64,000 bases of DNA from Thermithiobacillus plumbiphilus (GTDB taxonomy: Bacteria > Pseudomonadota > Gammaproteobacteria > Acidithiobacillales > Thermithiobacillaceae), in NCBI RefSeq assembly GCF_038070005.1, contig NZ_JBBPCO010000007.1, positions 1-64,000 of the forward strand, written 5' to 3'. The translations under genes were made by a program, and so were the position numbers. Every line of letters starts with the position of its first letter. The stretch's first letter is position 1. Below the pieces are notes generated by a model. It was not told the origin of the DNA and made no database searches. It saw only the letters and a program-made list of their open reading frames with translations. Below, one piece after another: positions 1 through 9,427 of the stretch.

Positions 1-84
1 CTCGCCCAGGGTATCGGCCATGGCGGGGAGGCTGATTCCCCCGAGAAGGGTCAGCAGGACGGCGGGATACAATTTATTCAACAT
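1..84 (-). CDS. N-terminus of a secreted protein, cut by the window edge
   Basis: Only the first 28 codons are present; the gene continues beyond base 1. The start at 84 is preceded by a good GGAGAGG ribosome binding site. The translation is a textbook Sec signal peptide: a Lys near the N-terminus, a hydrophobic core of Leu/Val/Gly, and a cleavage site after Ala-Met-Ala before Asp. The mature product is therefore periplasmic or exported, but nothing seen identifies it. It lies 40 bases downstream of the radical SAM gene on the same strand, so the two are probably one transcript, perhaps driven by the box at 1037-1050. Confidence 0.6.
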   Translation of the reverse strand, partial: MLNKLYPAVLLTLLGGISLPAMADTLGE

Positions 85-124
85 CTTATCCTCTCCTCTC
101 AGAGGGTGGAGCATCCGCGCCCGT

Positions 125-976
125 TCAAAAACTCGTCCGTACCCGCATGCCCAGGGACTGGATCTGGTCAGCAAATTGCTGAACCCAGCTCATGGGCAAG
201 GGCGCGATGCGAGGGGATTCTGGTTGCTGCACGGGCCTGGCCACACCGTACAGATGCACGCCCTCCAAGGGCACGCCCTGCTCCCGCAGCCTTTTGACAA
301 AGCCAAGATAAGCCTGTGTTTCGCGCAATGGTGGCGGCTGACCGTCCCAGGCGAAGAGGCAGGTTTGCAGCCAGGTGGGGCAGAGTCGCGCGGCAATTCG
401 CAGATTTTTGTCCATGCGCACCACGGCCTGATTGATGCCATTGATATGCCGCACGCCTGCACGGTTGACGCTGTCGACCTTGAACCAGACCTCGCCATTG
501 ACCTGCGCCATTTCTTCCAGCGCACGTCGGACCTTCAGGCGGGTGATAAGGCTGCCGTTGGTCAGGAGCCGCAGCTTGACTCTGCCGATCAATTCAAATT
601 CCGTCATGACCTCGACGATTTTCGAGACCGCCACATCGAAATTGGGTGAGGTGGTGGGTTCGCCGTTGCCTGCCAGGGCAATGTCCTGAATGATGCCTTT
701 TCCCTCGGGGGCCAGATCCGCCATCAGGCCGCCACGCAGCAATTCCCGCAGTATCCAGCGCAGTTCCTCTGCCAGCCGGTCCGGATCGGCTGGCTGCGCG
801 CCGCCGCGCTGGAGATGTGGTACCTGACAATAGATGCAGCGCCAGTTGCAGGTGTTGCGCGGGGTGAGGTTCACGCCGACGGAAATCCCGCCGGCGCGCC
901 GCGACAGCACGGTATAGACGTAGGTCAGGCCTGCATATTCGCGACGGTGCTCACATCTGTCCAGTGCTTCCCGCAT
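125..976 (-). CDS. Radical SAM protein (TYW1/COG0731-like)
   Basis: A 283-residue protein with the radical SAM cluster motif CNWRCIYC near residue 43 (Cys-x3-Cys-x2-Cys), followed by a GNGEPT segment that matches the SAM-contacting 'GGE' region. The overall shape resembles the COG0731 group (wyosine-synthase-like radical SAM proteins), but I cannot assign a substrate. It is transcribed away from narK and shares an intergenic region holding two FNR-type boxes; the one at 1037-1050 is centred about 67 bases before this start, a fitting distance for anaerobic activation. The next gene on this strand encodes an exported protein, so a role in cofactor or protein modification for an anaerobic pathway is possible, by inference only. 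Confidence 0.7.
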   Translation of the reverse strand: MREALDRCEHRREYAGLTYVYTVLSRRAGGISVGVNLTPRNTCNWRCIYCQVPHLQRGGAQPADPDRLAEELRWILRELLRGGLMADLAPEGKGIIQDIALAGNGEPTTSPNFDVAVSKIVEVMTEFELIGRVKLRLLTNGSLITRLKVRRALEEMAQVNGEVWFKVDSVNRAGVRHINGINQAVVRMDKNLRIAARLCPTWLQTCLFAWDGQPPPLRETQAYLGFVKRLREQGVPLEGVHLYGVARPVQQPESPRIAPLPMSWVQQFADQIQSLGMRVRTSF

Positions 977-1036
977 GGCTGTTTCTCATCCTCATGGCGT
1001 GTTTTCTACGTTTATCCCAGGTGCTGGCGGCAAGCC

Positions 1037-1050
1037 TTGATGTAGGTCAA
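1037..1050. promoter_or_regulatory. FNR/DNR-type box
   Basis: The sequence TTGATGTAGGTCAA matches the FNR-family dyad TTGAT-N4-ATCAA with one change. It lies between the divergent radical SAM gene (start 976) and narK (start 1202) and is best placed for the former. Confidence 0.65.
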
Positions 1051-1101
1051 TAAATCCGGCAGGTGGCGGCAACACCCAGTGCTGTGCAAAAGGATTTTTT
1101 C

Positions 1102-1115
1102 TTGATGTGCATCAA
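1102..1115. promoter_or_regulatory. FNR/DNR-type box before narK1
   Basis: TTGATGTGCATCAA is a perfect FNR consensus dyad. Its centre is about 93 bases before the narK1 start. If it sits at -41.5, as is usual for FNR activation, transcription would start near 1150, leaving a leader of about 50 bases. Confidence 0.85.
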
Positions 1116-1201
1116 TGAGCGCGCTGCCGCTTGCTGTAATGTAAGTTCGCAAGGGCATTGCACGCCTTTGGTCAGGGGTGGGTTCCGCCGAGGAGGCATT
1201 G

Positions 1202-2473
1202 ATGAAGAGCGAACGCTGGAAACAGATCTCTGTGCTTAGCGCAAGCACCCTGGCCTTCACCGTCTGTTTTGCGGCATGGGTCATGTTTTCCATCATCGGC
1301 ATTCCGCTCAAACAGGAACTGGGATTGAACGAGACCCAGTTCGGCCTGCTGGTGGCTACGCCCATCCTGACAGGATCCCTGATCCGCTTGCCGCTTGGCA
1401 TGCTGACGGATCGACTCGGAGGGCGAATCGTCTTTTTTTTGCTTCTTTTGGCGACAATAGTACCAATTTATCTTATTGGCGAGGCACATGCCTATTGGCA
1501 ATTCCTGGTGCTCGGTTTATTCATAGGCTTTGCCGGTGGTGCCTTCTCCGTGGGCATCAGTTACGTGGCGCACTGGTTCGGCCGGGATCGCCAGGGTCTG
1601 GCCATGGGAATCTTCGGCGCCGGTAATGCCGGGGCGGCGCTGACCAAGTTCGTGGCCCCATCCATCGTGGTCGCCTACGGCTGGAGCATGGTGCCAAAGA
1701 TCTATGCGGCAGCCATGCTCGTCATCGCGCTGCTTTTCTGGCTTATCACCTATACCGATCCGAATCATCTGGTGTCCAGGCAGGTAACGCTCAGGGACCA
1801 GTTACGCGTTTTGCGTGATCCCAAGGTCTGGAAGTACTCCCAGTATTACTCCCTCGTGTTCGGTGGCTATGTGGGGCTCGCCCTGTGGATGACCAAATAC
1901 TATGTGGCTGAGTATGGCTTCGATCTGAAGCTGGCGGCATTGCTAGCCGCCGCGTTTTCGCTGCCGGGCGGGGTGCTGCGGGCCTTCGGCGGCTGGCTAT
2001 CGGATCGCTGGGGAGCCCATCCGGTGACCTGGTGGGTGCTGCTGGTCTCCTGGATTTGTCTGTTCTTCCTGTCTTATCCGCAAACCGAGTTCAGCATCAA
2101 GACCGCAAATGGCGACATGAACTTCGCTTTCGGTCTTAGCCCTCTGGTATTCACCACGCTCATGTTTGTCATGGGCATGGCCTGGGCCTTCGGCAAGGCC
2201 TCGGTCTTCAAATATATCTCCGACGAGTACAAGCAGAACATGGGTGTGGTGTCCGGCGTGGTCGGCCTGGCGGGCGGTCTGGGTGGCTTTCTGCTGCCCA
2301 TCATGTTCGGTGTCCTGGTGGACTTCACCGGCGTCAATTCAAGCATCTTCATGCTGCTGTGGGGGATCACCGGGGTTTCCCTGGTGTGGATGTACTGGAC
2401 CGAGATCGTCCCGCTGCGCAAGGAAATCCGAAAGTCTCTGCCGGTCTCCACCACACTGGCGCAACGGGTCTGA
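1202..2473 (+). CDS. narK1: Nitrate/nitrite transporter, NarK1 type
   Basis: A 423-residue major-facilitator protein with about twelve membrane segments and the glycine-rich signatures of the nitrate/nitrite porter family, including an Arg in an early helix (GSLIRLPLGML) of the kind that binds nitrate. I chose ATG 1202 because GAGGAGG sits just upstream; an upstream in-frame GTG at 1178 lacks such a site. It is followed after 25 bases by a second NarK. In denitrifiers, tandem NarK1-NarK2 typically combine proton-coupled nitrate uptake (NarK1) with nitrate/nitrite exchange (NarK2). This assignment rests on order and family and was not tested. A perfect FNR box precedes it. Confidence 0.88.
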   Translation: MKSERWKQISVLSASTLAFTVCFAAWVMFSIIGIPLKQELGLNETQFGLLVATPILTGSLIRLPLGMLTDRLGGRIVFFLLLLATIVPIYLIGEAHAYWQFLVLGLFIGFAGGAFSVGISYVAHWFGRDRQGLAMGIFGAGNAGAALTKFVAPSIVVAYGWSMVPKIYAAAMLVIALLFWLITYTDPNHLVSRQVTLRDQLRVLRDPKVWKYSQYYSLVFGGYVGLALWMTKYYVAEYGFDLKLAALLAAAFSLPGGVLRAFGGWLSDRWGAHPVTWWVLLVSWICLFFLSYPQTEFSIKTANGDMNFAFGLSPLVFTTLMFVMGMAWAFGKASVFKYISDEYKQNMGVVSGVVGLAGGLGGFLLPIMFGVLVDFTGVNSSIFMLLWGITGVSLVWMYWTEIVPLRKEIRKSLPVSTTLAQRV

Positions 2474-2498
2474 AACCATCAAGCAAGGAGGCAAAATC

Positions 2499-3884
2499 AT
2501 GACCAGTCATGTGCTAACGACCTGGAATCCGGAAGATACCGGTTTCTGGGCCCGCGAGGGCAAGCGTGTCGCCACGCGCAATCTGTGGATCTCGATCTCA
2601 TCGCTCTTTCTGTCCTTCGCGGTATGGATGGTCTGGAGCGTGGTGGTGGTGAACCTGCCCAACGTGGGTTTCAAGCTGGATACCAATCAGCTCTTCTGGT
2701 TGGTGGGCCTGCCCGGCCTTGCAGGTGCGACCCTGCGTATTTTCTATTCCTTCATGGTGCCGATCTTCGGTGGACGCAAGTGGACGGTCATCAGCACCGC
2801 TTCCTTGCTGCTGCCGGCGCTCGGCATCGGCTTTGCCGTACAGAATCCCGACACACCCTACTGGGTATTGCTGCTGCTGGCCGCGCTGTGCGGCTTCGGC
2901 GGGGGGAATTTTGCCTCCAGCATGGCCAATATCAGTTTCTTCTACCCGAAGGCGCAAAAGGGTACCGCGCTGGGGCTCAATGCAGGATTGGGCAACCTCG
3001 GGGTGAGCGCCGTGCAGTTTCTGGTGCCGCTGGCTATCACCATGGGTATTTTCGGCACTTTCGGCGGCGAGCCGCAGACCTGGGTCAAGGACGGTGTCTC
3101 GCAATCGAGATGGTTGCAGAATGCCGGTTTCATCTGGGTGCCCTTCATCATCGTGACGACCATTGCTGCCTCGCTGGGCATGAATGACATTGCCGCGGCC
3201 CGCGCTTCCTTCAAGGATCAGGCGGTCATCTTCAAGCGCAGGCATACCTGGCTGATGAGCTGGCTGTATCTCGGTACCTTCGGTTCCTTCATCGGCTACT
3301 CGGCGGGGTTGCCGCTCCTGATCAAATCCCAGTTCACTGCGGTCGATCCGACCCAGTACGCTTTTCTGGGACCGCTGGCGGGCGCCCTGGCTCGTCCGGT
3401 GGGGGGCTGGCTGGCGGACAAGCTCGGCGGCGCCAACGTGACCTTCTGGAATTTCGTCGTCATGATGCTGGCCGTTTTCGGAGTGCTTTATTTTCTGCCC
3501 TCGGGGGCCTCAGGCGGCAATTTCTGGGGATTCCTGGCCATGTTCATGCTGCTTTTTGCCACGACAGGCGTCGGTAACGGTTCAACTTTCCGCATGATCC
3601 CGGTGATCTTCCTTACCGAGCGGCAGCGGGAGGCAAGCGGCAAGGGGGCGGCCGCGCAGGAACAGGCGATCAAGGACGGGGCCAAGGAGGCAGCGGCAGT
3701 GCTCGGTTTCAGCTCGGCGCTGGCGGCCTATGGCGCTTTCTTCATCCCCAAGAGTTATGGCACTTCGATCAGCCTCACCGGCGGGCCGAAGGCGGCGCTT
3801 TATGGATTCGCGATCTTTTATGCAAGCTGCCTGCTGATCACCTGGTGGTACTACGCGCGCAAGGGCGCGGCAGTGAGATGCTGA
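2499..3884 (+). CDS. narK2: Nitrate/nitrite antiporter, NarK2 type
   Basis: A 461-residue major-facilitator transporter starting with the tryptophan-rich N-terminus typical of NarK2 proteins (WNPEDTGFW) and carrying the nitrate-signature stretches GFGGGNFASSMANISFF and GLGNLGVSAVQF. The ATG at 2499 follows AAGGAGG. The frame stays open upstream inside narK1, but that extension has no membrane logic. It ends 138 bases before narG and is separated from it by its own FNR box, so narG may also be transcribed on its own. Likely role: exchange of periplasmic nitrate for cytoplasmic nitrite produced by NarG. Confidence 0.9.
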   Translation: MTSHVLTTWNPEDTGFWAREGKRVATRNLWISISSLFLSFAVWMVWSVVVVNLPNVGFKLDTNQLFWLVGLPGLAGATLRIFYSFMVPIFGGRKWTVISTASLLLPALGIGFAVQNPDTPYWVLLLLAALCGFGGGNFASSMANISFFYPKAQKGTALGLNAGLGNLGVSAVQFLVPLAITMGIFGTFGGEPQTWVKDGVSQSRWLQNAGFIWVPFIIVTTIAASLGMNDIAAARASFKDQAVIFKRRHTWLMSWLYLGTFGSFIGYSAGLPLLIKSQFTAVDPTQYAFLGPLAGALARPVGGWLADKLGGANVTFWNFVVMMLAVFGVLYFLPSGASGGNFWGFLAMFMLLFATTGVGNGSTFRMIPVIFLTERQREASGKGAAAQEQAIKDGAKEAAAVLGFSSALAAYGAFFIPKSYGTSISLTGGPKAALYGFAIFYASCLLITWWYYARKGAAVRC

Positions 3885-3918
3885 GCAATTGGGGCGGGGC
3901 GCCGGGAAGGCGCTTTGA

Positions 3919-3932
3919 TTGACATGCATCAA
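3919..3932. promoter_or_regulatory. FNR/DNR-type box before narG
   Basis: TTGACATGCATCAA matches the FNR dyad. Its centre is about 97 bases before the narG start, leaving room for a promoter and a leader of roughly 55 bases. Confidence 0.8.
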
Positions 3933-4022
3933 CATCGTCCGTCCCGCTCTATGGTGTGATTGAGACAGACCAGCGAATTCCGAGATTCGGGTTGCTGACC
4001 CAGAGGTTGAACCGGAGGCAAA

Positions 4023-7000
4023 ATGAGCCACTTTATTGATCGCCTGAAATTCTTCACCAAGACTCAGGAAACTTTTTCCAAGGGGCACGGAATCGTCACC
4101 AACGAGGATCGCCAGTGGGAGGACGCCTATCGCAGGCGCTGGCAGTATGACAAAGTGGTGCGTTCAACCCATGGCGTGAACTGCACGGGAGGATGCAGCT
4201 GGAAGATCCACGTTAAAAATGGTCTGGTGGCTTTCGAGATCCAGCAGACCGATTATCCGCGTACTCGCCCCGACATGCCCAACCACGAGCCGCGCGGATG
4301 CCAGCGTGGCGCCAGCTACTCCTGGTATCTGTACAGTCCCCACCGGATCAAGCATCCCATGATCCGCGGCCGTCTGCTGGAGCTCTACCGGGCCGAGCGC
4401 GCCGCCGGTAAGGACCCAGTGGATGCCTGGGCTGCCATCCAGGCCGACGCGGTCAAGCGTAAGCAGTACACCGCCGTGCGCGGTCTGGGCGGCTTCGTGC
4501 GCAGCAACTGGGATGAGGTGACGGAGATCATCGCCGCCGCCAACGTCCATACCATCAAGCAGCACGGCCCGGACCGGGTGATCGGCTTCTCGCCGATTCC
4601 GGCCATGTCCATGATCAGCTACGCGGCAGGTTCGCGCTATCTCAGCCTGATCGGTGGCGTTCCCTTGTCTTTCTATGACTGGTACTGCGACCTGCCGCCG
4701 GCGAGTCCCCAAGTCTGGGGCGAACAGACCGACGTGCCGGAGGCAGCCGATTGGTACAACTCCACTTATCTCATCGTCTGCGGCGCCAACCTGCCCATGA
4801 CCCGCACCCCGGATGCCCACTTCTTCTCGGAGGTGCGCTACAAGGGTGCAAAAGTGGTGTCCATGGCGCCGGATTATGCCGAGTACGTGAAGTTCGCCGA
4901 TCTGTGGATGCCGGTGCGCCAAGGCACGGACGCCGCCGTCTTCATGGCCATGGGCCATGTGGTGCTCCGGGAGTTCTTCCTCGACCACCAGGAGCCCTAT
5001 TTCCTCGATTACGCCCGTACCTACACCGATCTGCCCATGCAGGTGCTGCTGCGCAAGCACGGCGAAGGATTCGTCAGCGACCGTTTCCTGCGGGCCTCGG
5101 ACTTCGACGGTCAGCTCGGTGAAGCCAATAATCCCGAATGGAAGACCATCGTCTATGATGAGGCGAGCAAATCCTTCGTGGCCCCGAACGGTTCCATCGG
5201 TTTCCGCTGGGGCGAGGACGGCAAGTGGAACATCCTGCCGAGGAACGCCGCAAATCAAGCAGAGATCCGGGCGGAGCTGTCCTGTGTCGAGCATCGTGAC
5301 GAACTGGTATCGGTCGCCTTCCCGCACTTCACTCCCGGTGAGAAAGATGTGCTCTATCGCAAGGTGCCGGTGCGTCGGATCCGGCTTGCCAGTGGCGAGG
5401 AGGCCTATGTTGCCTCGGTCTTCGACCTGCAGGTGGCGCAGTACGGTGTGGATCGCGGTCTGGGCGGCTCGAATGTCGCCAGCTCCTACGACGATGCCAG
5501 CGTACCCTATACCCCGGCTTGGCAGGAACGGATCACCGGCGTCAAGCGCGCCGATGTAATCCGTACCGGTCGCGAGTTTGCCGACAATGCCGTCAAGACG
5601 CGTGGCAAGTCCATGGTCATCCTGGGAGCGGCGATCAATCACTGGTTCCATAATGACATGAACTACCGCGCTATCATGAACCTGCTGCACCTGTGCGGTT
5701 GCGTGGGCCAGAGCGGTGGCGGCTGGGCGCATTATGTCGGTCAGGAAAAGCTGCGGCCGCAGGCTGGCTGGGCGCCGGTGGCCTTCGCCCAGGACTGGTA
5801 TCGCCCTTCGCGTACCATGAACGGCACCACTTTCTTCTATTTCCATACCGACCAGTGGCGCTACGAGCGGCTTGACGCCGACGATCTGCTGGCTGCGACC
5901 GCCAAGGGCCATTACAAGGGCTACAGCCTGGCGGATTACAATGTGGTGTCGCAGAGGCTGGGCTGGCTGCCCTCCGCCCCGCACTTCAACCGCAATCCAC
6001 TGGAGATCGTGGCCGAGGCCGAACAGGCCGGCGCCGTCGACGAAGCCGACGTATCCCGTTACCTGGTCGACAAGCTCAAGAGCGGCGAGATCAGTTTTGC
6101 CAGTGAGGACATTGACAACCCGGTCAACTTCCCGCGCAACCTCTTCGTCTGGCGCGCCAATCTCCTGGGCTCCAGCGCCAAGGGGCATGAGTATTTTCTC
6201 AAGCATCTGCTAGGCGCCCAGAACGGCGTGCTGAACGAGGGCAAGGAGGGGCGTGAGTCCAGGGAAATTCGCTGGCGCGAAGAGGCGCCTATTGCCAAGC
6301 TCGACCTGCTGGTGGACATCAACTTCCGGCTGAACTCCACCGGGGCCTACTCGGACATCATCCTGCCGACCGCCACCTGGTACGAGAAGAACGACCTCAA
6401 CACCACCGACATGCATCCCTTCATTCATCCCCTGAGCGAGGCGGTGACGCCGGGCTGGGAATCCAAATCCGACTGGCAGATCTTCAAGACCATCGCCCGG
6501 CAGTTCTCGGCCCTGGCGGCCAGGCATCTGGGCACCCGCAAGGACCTGCTCGCGATGCCGATGATGCACGATTCACCGGCTGAACTGGCGCAGCCTTTCG
6601 GCGTACGGGACTGGAAGCGCGGCGAGTGCGACCCGCTGCCGGGCAAGACGCTGCCCCTGTTCAAACTGGTGGAGCGCGACTACGCCAATACCTACAAGAA
6701 GTTCACCGCCCTGGGCCCGTTGATGAGCAAGATCGGCAACGGCGTCAAGGGCATCGACTGGAACACCGAGACCGAATACAAGGAACTCAAGCAGCTCAAT
6801 GGCGTGATCCGCGAGGAGGGCATCACAAAAGGCATGCCCTCGCTCGAAGAGGATATCTTCGTCTGTGACACGGTGCTGGCCATGGCGCCGGAAACCAACG
6901 GCGAGGTGGCGCACAAGTCCTGGGCGAAGCTCTCCACCAAGACCGGCGTCGACCACCTGCACCTCTGCGAGGGCCGGCGCGAGGACAAGATCCAGTATCG

Positions 7001-7769
7001 AGACATCCAGGCGCAACCGCGCAAGATCATCACCGCGCCCACCTGGAGCGGCATCGAGTCCGAGCATGTCAGTTACACCGCTGGCTATACCAACATCCAC
7101 GAGCACATCCCGTTCCGCACCCTGACCGGGCGTGCCCAGTTTTACCAGGACCACGAGTGGATGCTGGATTTCGGTGAGGGTTTCTGCGCCTATCGTCCGC
7201 CGGTTGACCTCAAGGCCCACAACACTGTACCAGCCACTGTGCGCAATAAGCCGCATCTGGTGCTGAACTGGATCACGCCGCACAGCAAGTGGGGTATCCA
7301 CAGCACTTACAACGACAACCTGCGCATGCTCAATCTGTTTCGCGGCGGCCCGACGGTCTGGGTGGCGGAGGATGACGCCAAGTCCATCGGCCTGAAGGAT
7401 AACGATTGGGTGGAAGCGGTCAATGCCAACGGCGCCACGGTGGCGCGGGTGGTTGTGAGTCAGCGCATTCCGCGCGGCATGGCGATGATGTACCACGCCC
7501 AGGAGAAGATCGTGAACGTGCCGGGTTCGCCCAGCACCGGCAAGCGCGGCGGTATCTTGAACAGCGTGACGCGGGTGGTGGTCAAGCCGACCCACATGAT
7601 CGGCGGCTATGCCCAGTTGAGCTACAGCTTCAATTACTACGGTACCGTCGGTTCGCAGCGCGACGAGTACGTGGTGCTGCACAAGATCGAGGACCGCGAT
7701 GTGGACTGGCTGGAGCGGCCTTTGACCGATGCCCGTGAGGCTGCTCTCAACCCGCCCACTGTCAGCTAG
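4023..7769 (+). CDS. narG: Respiratory nitrate reductase, catalytic subunit
   Basis: A 1248-residue molybdopterin oxidoreductase, normal length for NarG. It reduces nitrate to nitrite on the cytoplasmic side of the membrane with electrons from NarH/NarI. Visible hallmarks are the His/Cys iron-sulfur motif at His50, Cys54, Cys58 and Cys92 (His as first ligand marks the FS0 cluster of NarG), and the WYCDLPPASP segment carrying the Asp that binds molybdenum. There is no twin-arginine signal, as expected for the membrane-bound cytoplasmic enzyme. It is followed by narHJI on the same strand, with an unusually roomy 95-base gap before narH that contains short GTGGAG/CTCCAC complementary arms. Confidence 0.97.
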   Translation: MSHFIDRLKFFTKTQETFSKGHGIVTNEDRQWEDAYRRRWQYDKVVRSTHGVNCTGGCSWKIHVKNGLVAFEIQQTDYPRTRPDMPNHEPRGCQRGASYSWYLYSPHRIKHPMIRGRLLELYRAERAAGKDPVDAWAAIQADAVKRKQYTAVRGLGGFVRSNWDEVTEIIAAANVHTIKQHGPDRVIGFSPIPAMSMISYAAGSRYLSLIGGVPLSFYDWYCDLPPASPQVWGEQTDVPEAADWYNSTYLIVCGANLPMTRTPDAHFFSEVRYKGAKVVSMAPDYAEYVKFADLWMPVRQGTDAAVFMAMGHVVLREFFLDHQEPYFLDYARTYTDLPMQVLLRKHGEGFVSDRFLRASDFDGQLGEANNPEWKTIVYDEASKSFVAPNGSIGFRWGEDGKWNILPRNAANQAEIRAELSCVEHRDELVSVAFPHFTPGEKDVLYRKVPVRRIRLASGEEAYVASVFDLQVAQYGVDRGLGGSNVASSYDDASVPYTPAWQERITGVKRADVIRTGREFADNAVKTRGKSMVILGAAINHWFHNDMNYRAIMNLLHLCGCVGQSGGGWAHYVGQEKLRPQAGWAPVAFAQDWYRPSRTMNGTTFFYFHTDQWRYERLDADDLLAATAKGHYKGYSLADYNVVSQRLGWLPSAPHFNRNPLEIVAEAEQAGAVDEADVSRYLVDKLKSGEISFASEDIDNPVNFPRNLFVWRANLLGSSAKGHEYFLKHLLGAQNGVLNEGKEGRESREIRWREEAPIAKLDLLVDINFRLNSTGAYSDIILPTATWYEKNDLNTTDMHPFIHPLSEAVTPGWESKSDWQIFKTIARQFSALAARHLGTRKDLLAMPMMHDSPAELAQPFGVRDWKRGECDPLPGKTLPLFKLVERDYANTYKKFTALGPLMSKIGNGVKGIDWNTETEYKELKQLNGVIREEGITKGMPSLEEDIFVCDTVLAMAPETNGEVAHKSWAKLSTKTGVDHLHLCEGRREDKIQYRDIQAQPRKIITAPTWSGIESEHVSYTAGYTNIHEHIPFRTLTGRAQFYQDHEWMLDFGEGFCAYRPPVDLKAHNTVPATVRNKPHLVLNWITPHSKWGIHSTYNDNLRMLNLFRGGPTVWVAEDDAKSIGLKDNDWVEAVNANGATVARVVVSQRIPRGMAMMYHAQEKIVNVPGSPSTGKRGGILNSVTRVVVKPTHMIGGYAQLSYSFNYYGTVGSQRDEYVVLHKIEDRDVDWLERPLTDAREAALNPPTVS

Positions 7770-7864
7770 CCAGTTTTGTGGAGGATGAGGCAACGCTCCA
7801 CGGGGTGAACTCTCGTCCATCGACCCATGGCTCACCTTCCACTCTTTAAGTATTCAGGAGAAAG

Positions 7865-9418
7865 ATGATGAAAGTCCGCGCACAGTTCGCTTTCGTGTTC
7901 AATCTGGACAAATGCATCGGTTGCCATACCTGCTCGGTGACCTGCAAGAACGTCTGGACCAATCGCAAGGGTGTCGAGTACGTCTGGTTCAACAATGTCG
8001 AATCCAAACCCGGAATCGGTTATCCCAAGAACTGGGAGGATCAGGAGAAGTGGAAGGGCGGCTGGGAAAAGCGCAATGGCAAGCTGGAACTCAAGGCCGG
8101 TGGTCGCGCCAGCAAACTCGCCAATATCTTCATGAACCCGGACCTGCCGGAGATTGACGATTACTACGAACCCTTCACCTACAACTACGGTCACTTGCAG
8201 ACGGCACCACTGTCCGAGGCGGCGCCCACGGCGCGGCCGATTTCGCAGATCGACGGCAGCAGCATGGAGAAGGTGAATTGGGGACCGAACTGGGAGGACG
8301 ATCTCGCCGGCGAGTTCGAGAAACGTGCCGTCGATAAAAACTTCGACAACGTGCAGAAAAAGATCTACGCCGAGTTCGAAAATACCTTCCACATGTACCT
8401 GCCGCGCATCTGCAATCACTGCCTGAATCCATCCTGCGCGGCCTCCTGTCCTTCCGGCTCGATCTACAAACGCGAAGAGGACGGCATCGTGCTGGTGGAT
8501 CAGGACAAGTGCCGTGGCTGGCGTATGTGCATGAGTGGCTGCCCCTACAAAAAGGTGTTCTACAATTGGGAATCCGGCAAGGCCGAGAAGTGCATCGGCT
8601 GCTATCCGCGGGTGGAGTCGGGCATGCCCACGGTCTGTTCCGAGTCCTGCGTGGGGCGCATTCGCTACAACGGTATCATTCTCTACGACGCCGACCGCAT
8701 CCTGGATGCCGCCAGCGCCGAGCGTGAAACCGATCTCTACCAAGCCCAGATGGATATCTTCCTGGACCCGAACGATCCGGTGGTTATCGCCCAGGCGCGC
8801 GCCGACGGCGTGTCCGATGCCTGGATCGAGGCAGCGCAGAAATCACCCATCTACAAGATGGCCATCGAGTGGAAGATCGCCTTCCCCATGCACCCCGAGT
8901 TTCGCACCATGCCCATGGTCTGGTATGTGCCGCCACTGTCGCCGGTGCAGTCGCAGATTGATCAGGGCAATCTGCCAACCGGCCCCGATGGCGCAATCCC
9001 ACGCGTCGAAACCCTGCGCTTGCCAGTGAAGTATCTGGCCAACCTGCTCACCGCAGGCGCGGAGGCACCCATCGTCAGCGCGCTCAAGCGCCTGCTCGCC
9101 ATGCGCAGCTACATGCGTTCGGTGCACGTCGAGGGCCGGGCCGATACCCGCGCGCTTGAGGCCGTTGGCCTAGACGAGGAGACCGCCAAGGACATGTACC
9201 GCTACCTGGCCATTGCCAACTATGAGGACCGCTTCGTCATTCCGACCGGCAAGGAGGAAATGCGGCTGGACGACTTCCATGCCTTCCAGGGCCAGAACGG
9301 CTTTGCATTTGGTAATGACAGTTCGGCCGGACGCAGCGGCTTCTCGCTCTTTCCCGAGCGGCGCAAGGAATCCGTGGAACCGTTGCACTTCGTGCCGCAT
9401 GTGCGAATCAAGGGATAA
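7865..9418 (+). CDS. narH: Respiratory nitrate reductase, iron-sulfur subunit
   Basis: A 517-residue ferredoxin-like subunit that passes electrons from the NarI hemes to NarG. Four cysteine groups are visible: CIGCHTCSVTC near the N-terminus, CNHCLNPSCAASC, CRGWRMCMSGC and the CIGC...CSESC group. In the third, Trp replaces a cysteine, which is the known signature of the [3Fe-4S] cluster FS4. Two ATG codons stand in tandem at 7865 and 7868 after an AGGAG site; the exact start is uncertain by one residue. narJ begins ten bases after the stop. Confidence 0.97.
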   Translation: MMKVRAQFAFVFNLDKCIGCHTCSVTCKNVWTNRKGVEYVWFNNVESKPGIGYPKNWEDQEKWKGGWEKRNGKLELKAGGRASKLANIFMNPDLPEIDDYYEPFTYNYGHLQTAPLSEAAPTARPISQIDGSSMEKVNWGPNWEDDLAGEFEKRAVDKNFDNVQKKIYAEFENTFHMYLPRICNHCLNPSCAASCPSGSIYKREEDGIVLVDQDKCRGWRMCMSGCPYKKVFYNWESGKAEKCIGCYPRVESGMPTVCSESCVGRIRYNGIILYDADRILDAASAERETDLYQAQMDIFLDPNDPVVIAQARADGVSDAWIEAAQKSPIYKMAIEWKIAFPMHPEFRTMPMVWYVPPLSPVQSQIDQGNLPTGPDGAIPRVETLRLPVKYLANLLTAGAEAPIVSALKRLLAMRSYMRSVHVEGRADTRALEAVGLDEETAKDMYRYLAIANYEDRFVIPTGKEEMRLDDFHAFQGQNGFAFGNDSSAGRSGFSLFPERRKESVEPLHFVPHVRIKG

Positions 9419-9427
9419 GGAGGATAT

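Noticed and set aside
4164-6206. A 680-residue open frame antisense to narG
   Set aside because: It mirrors narG codons in GC-rich DNA, has no ribosome site or recognisable domain, and narG is unambiguous.
7770-7864. Short complementary arms between narG and narH as a terminator
   Set aside because: The stems are six bases or fewer with long loops and no T-run, and narH must be co-expressed with narG.
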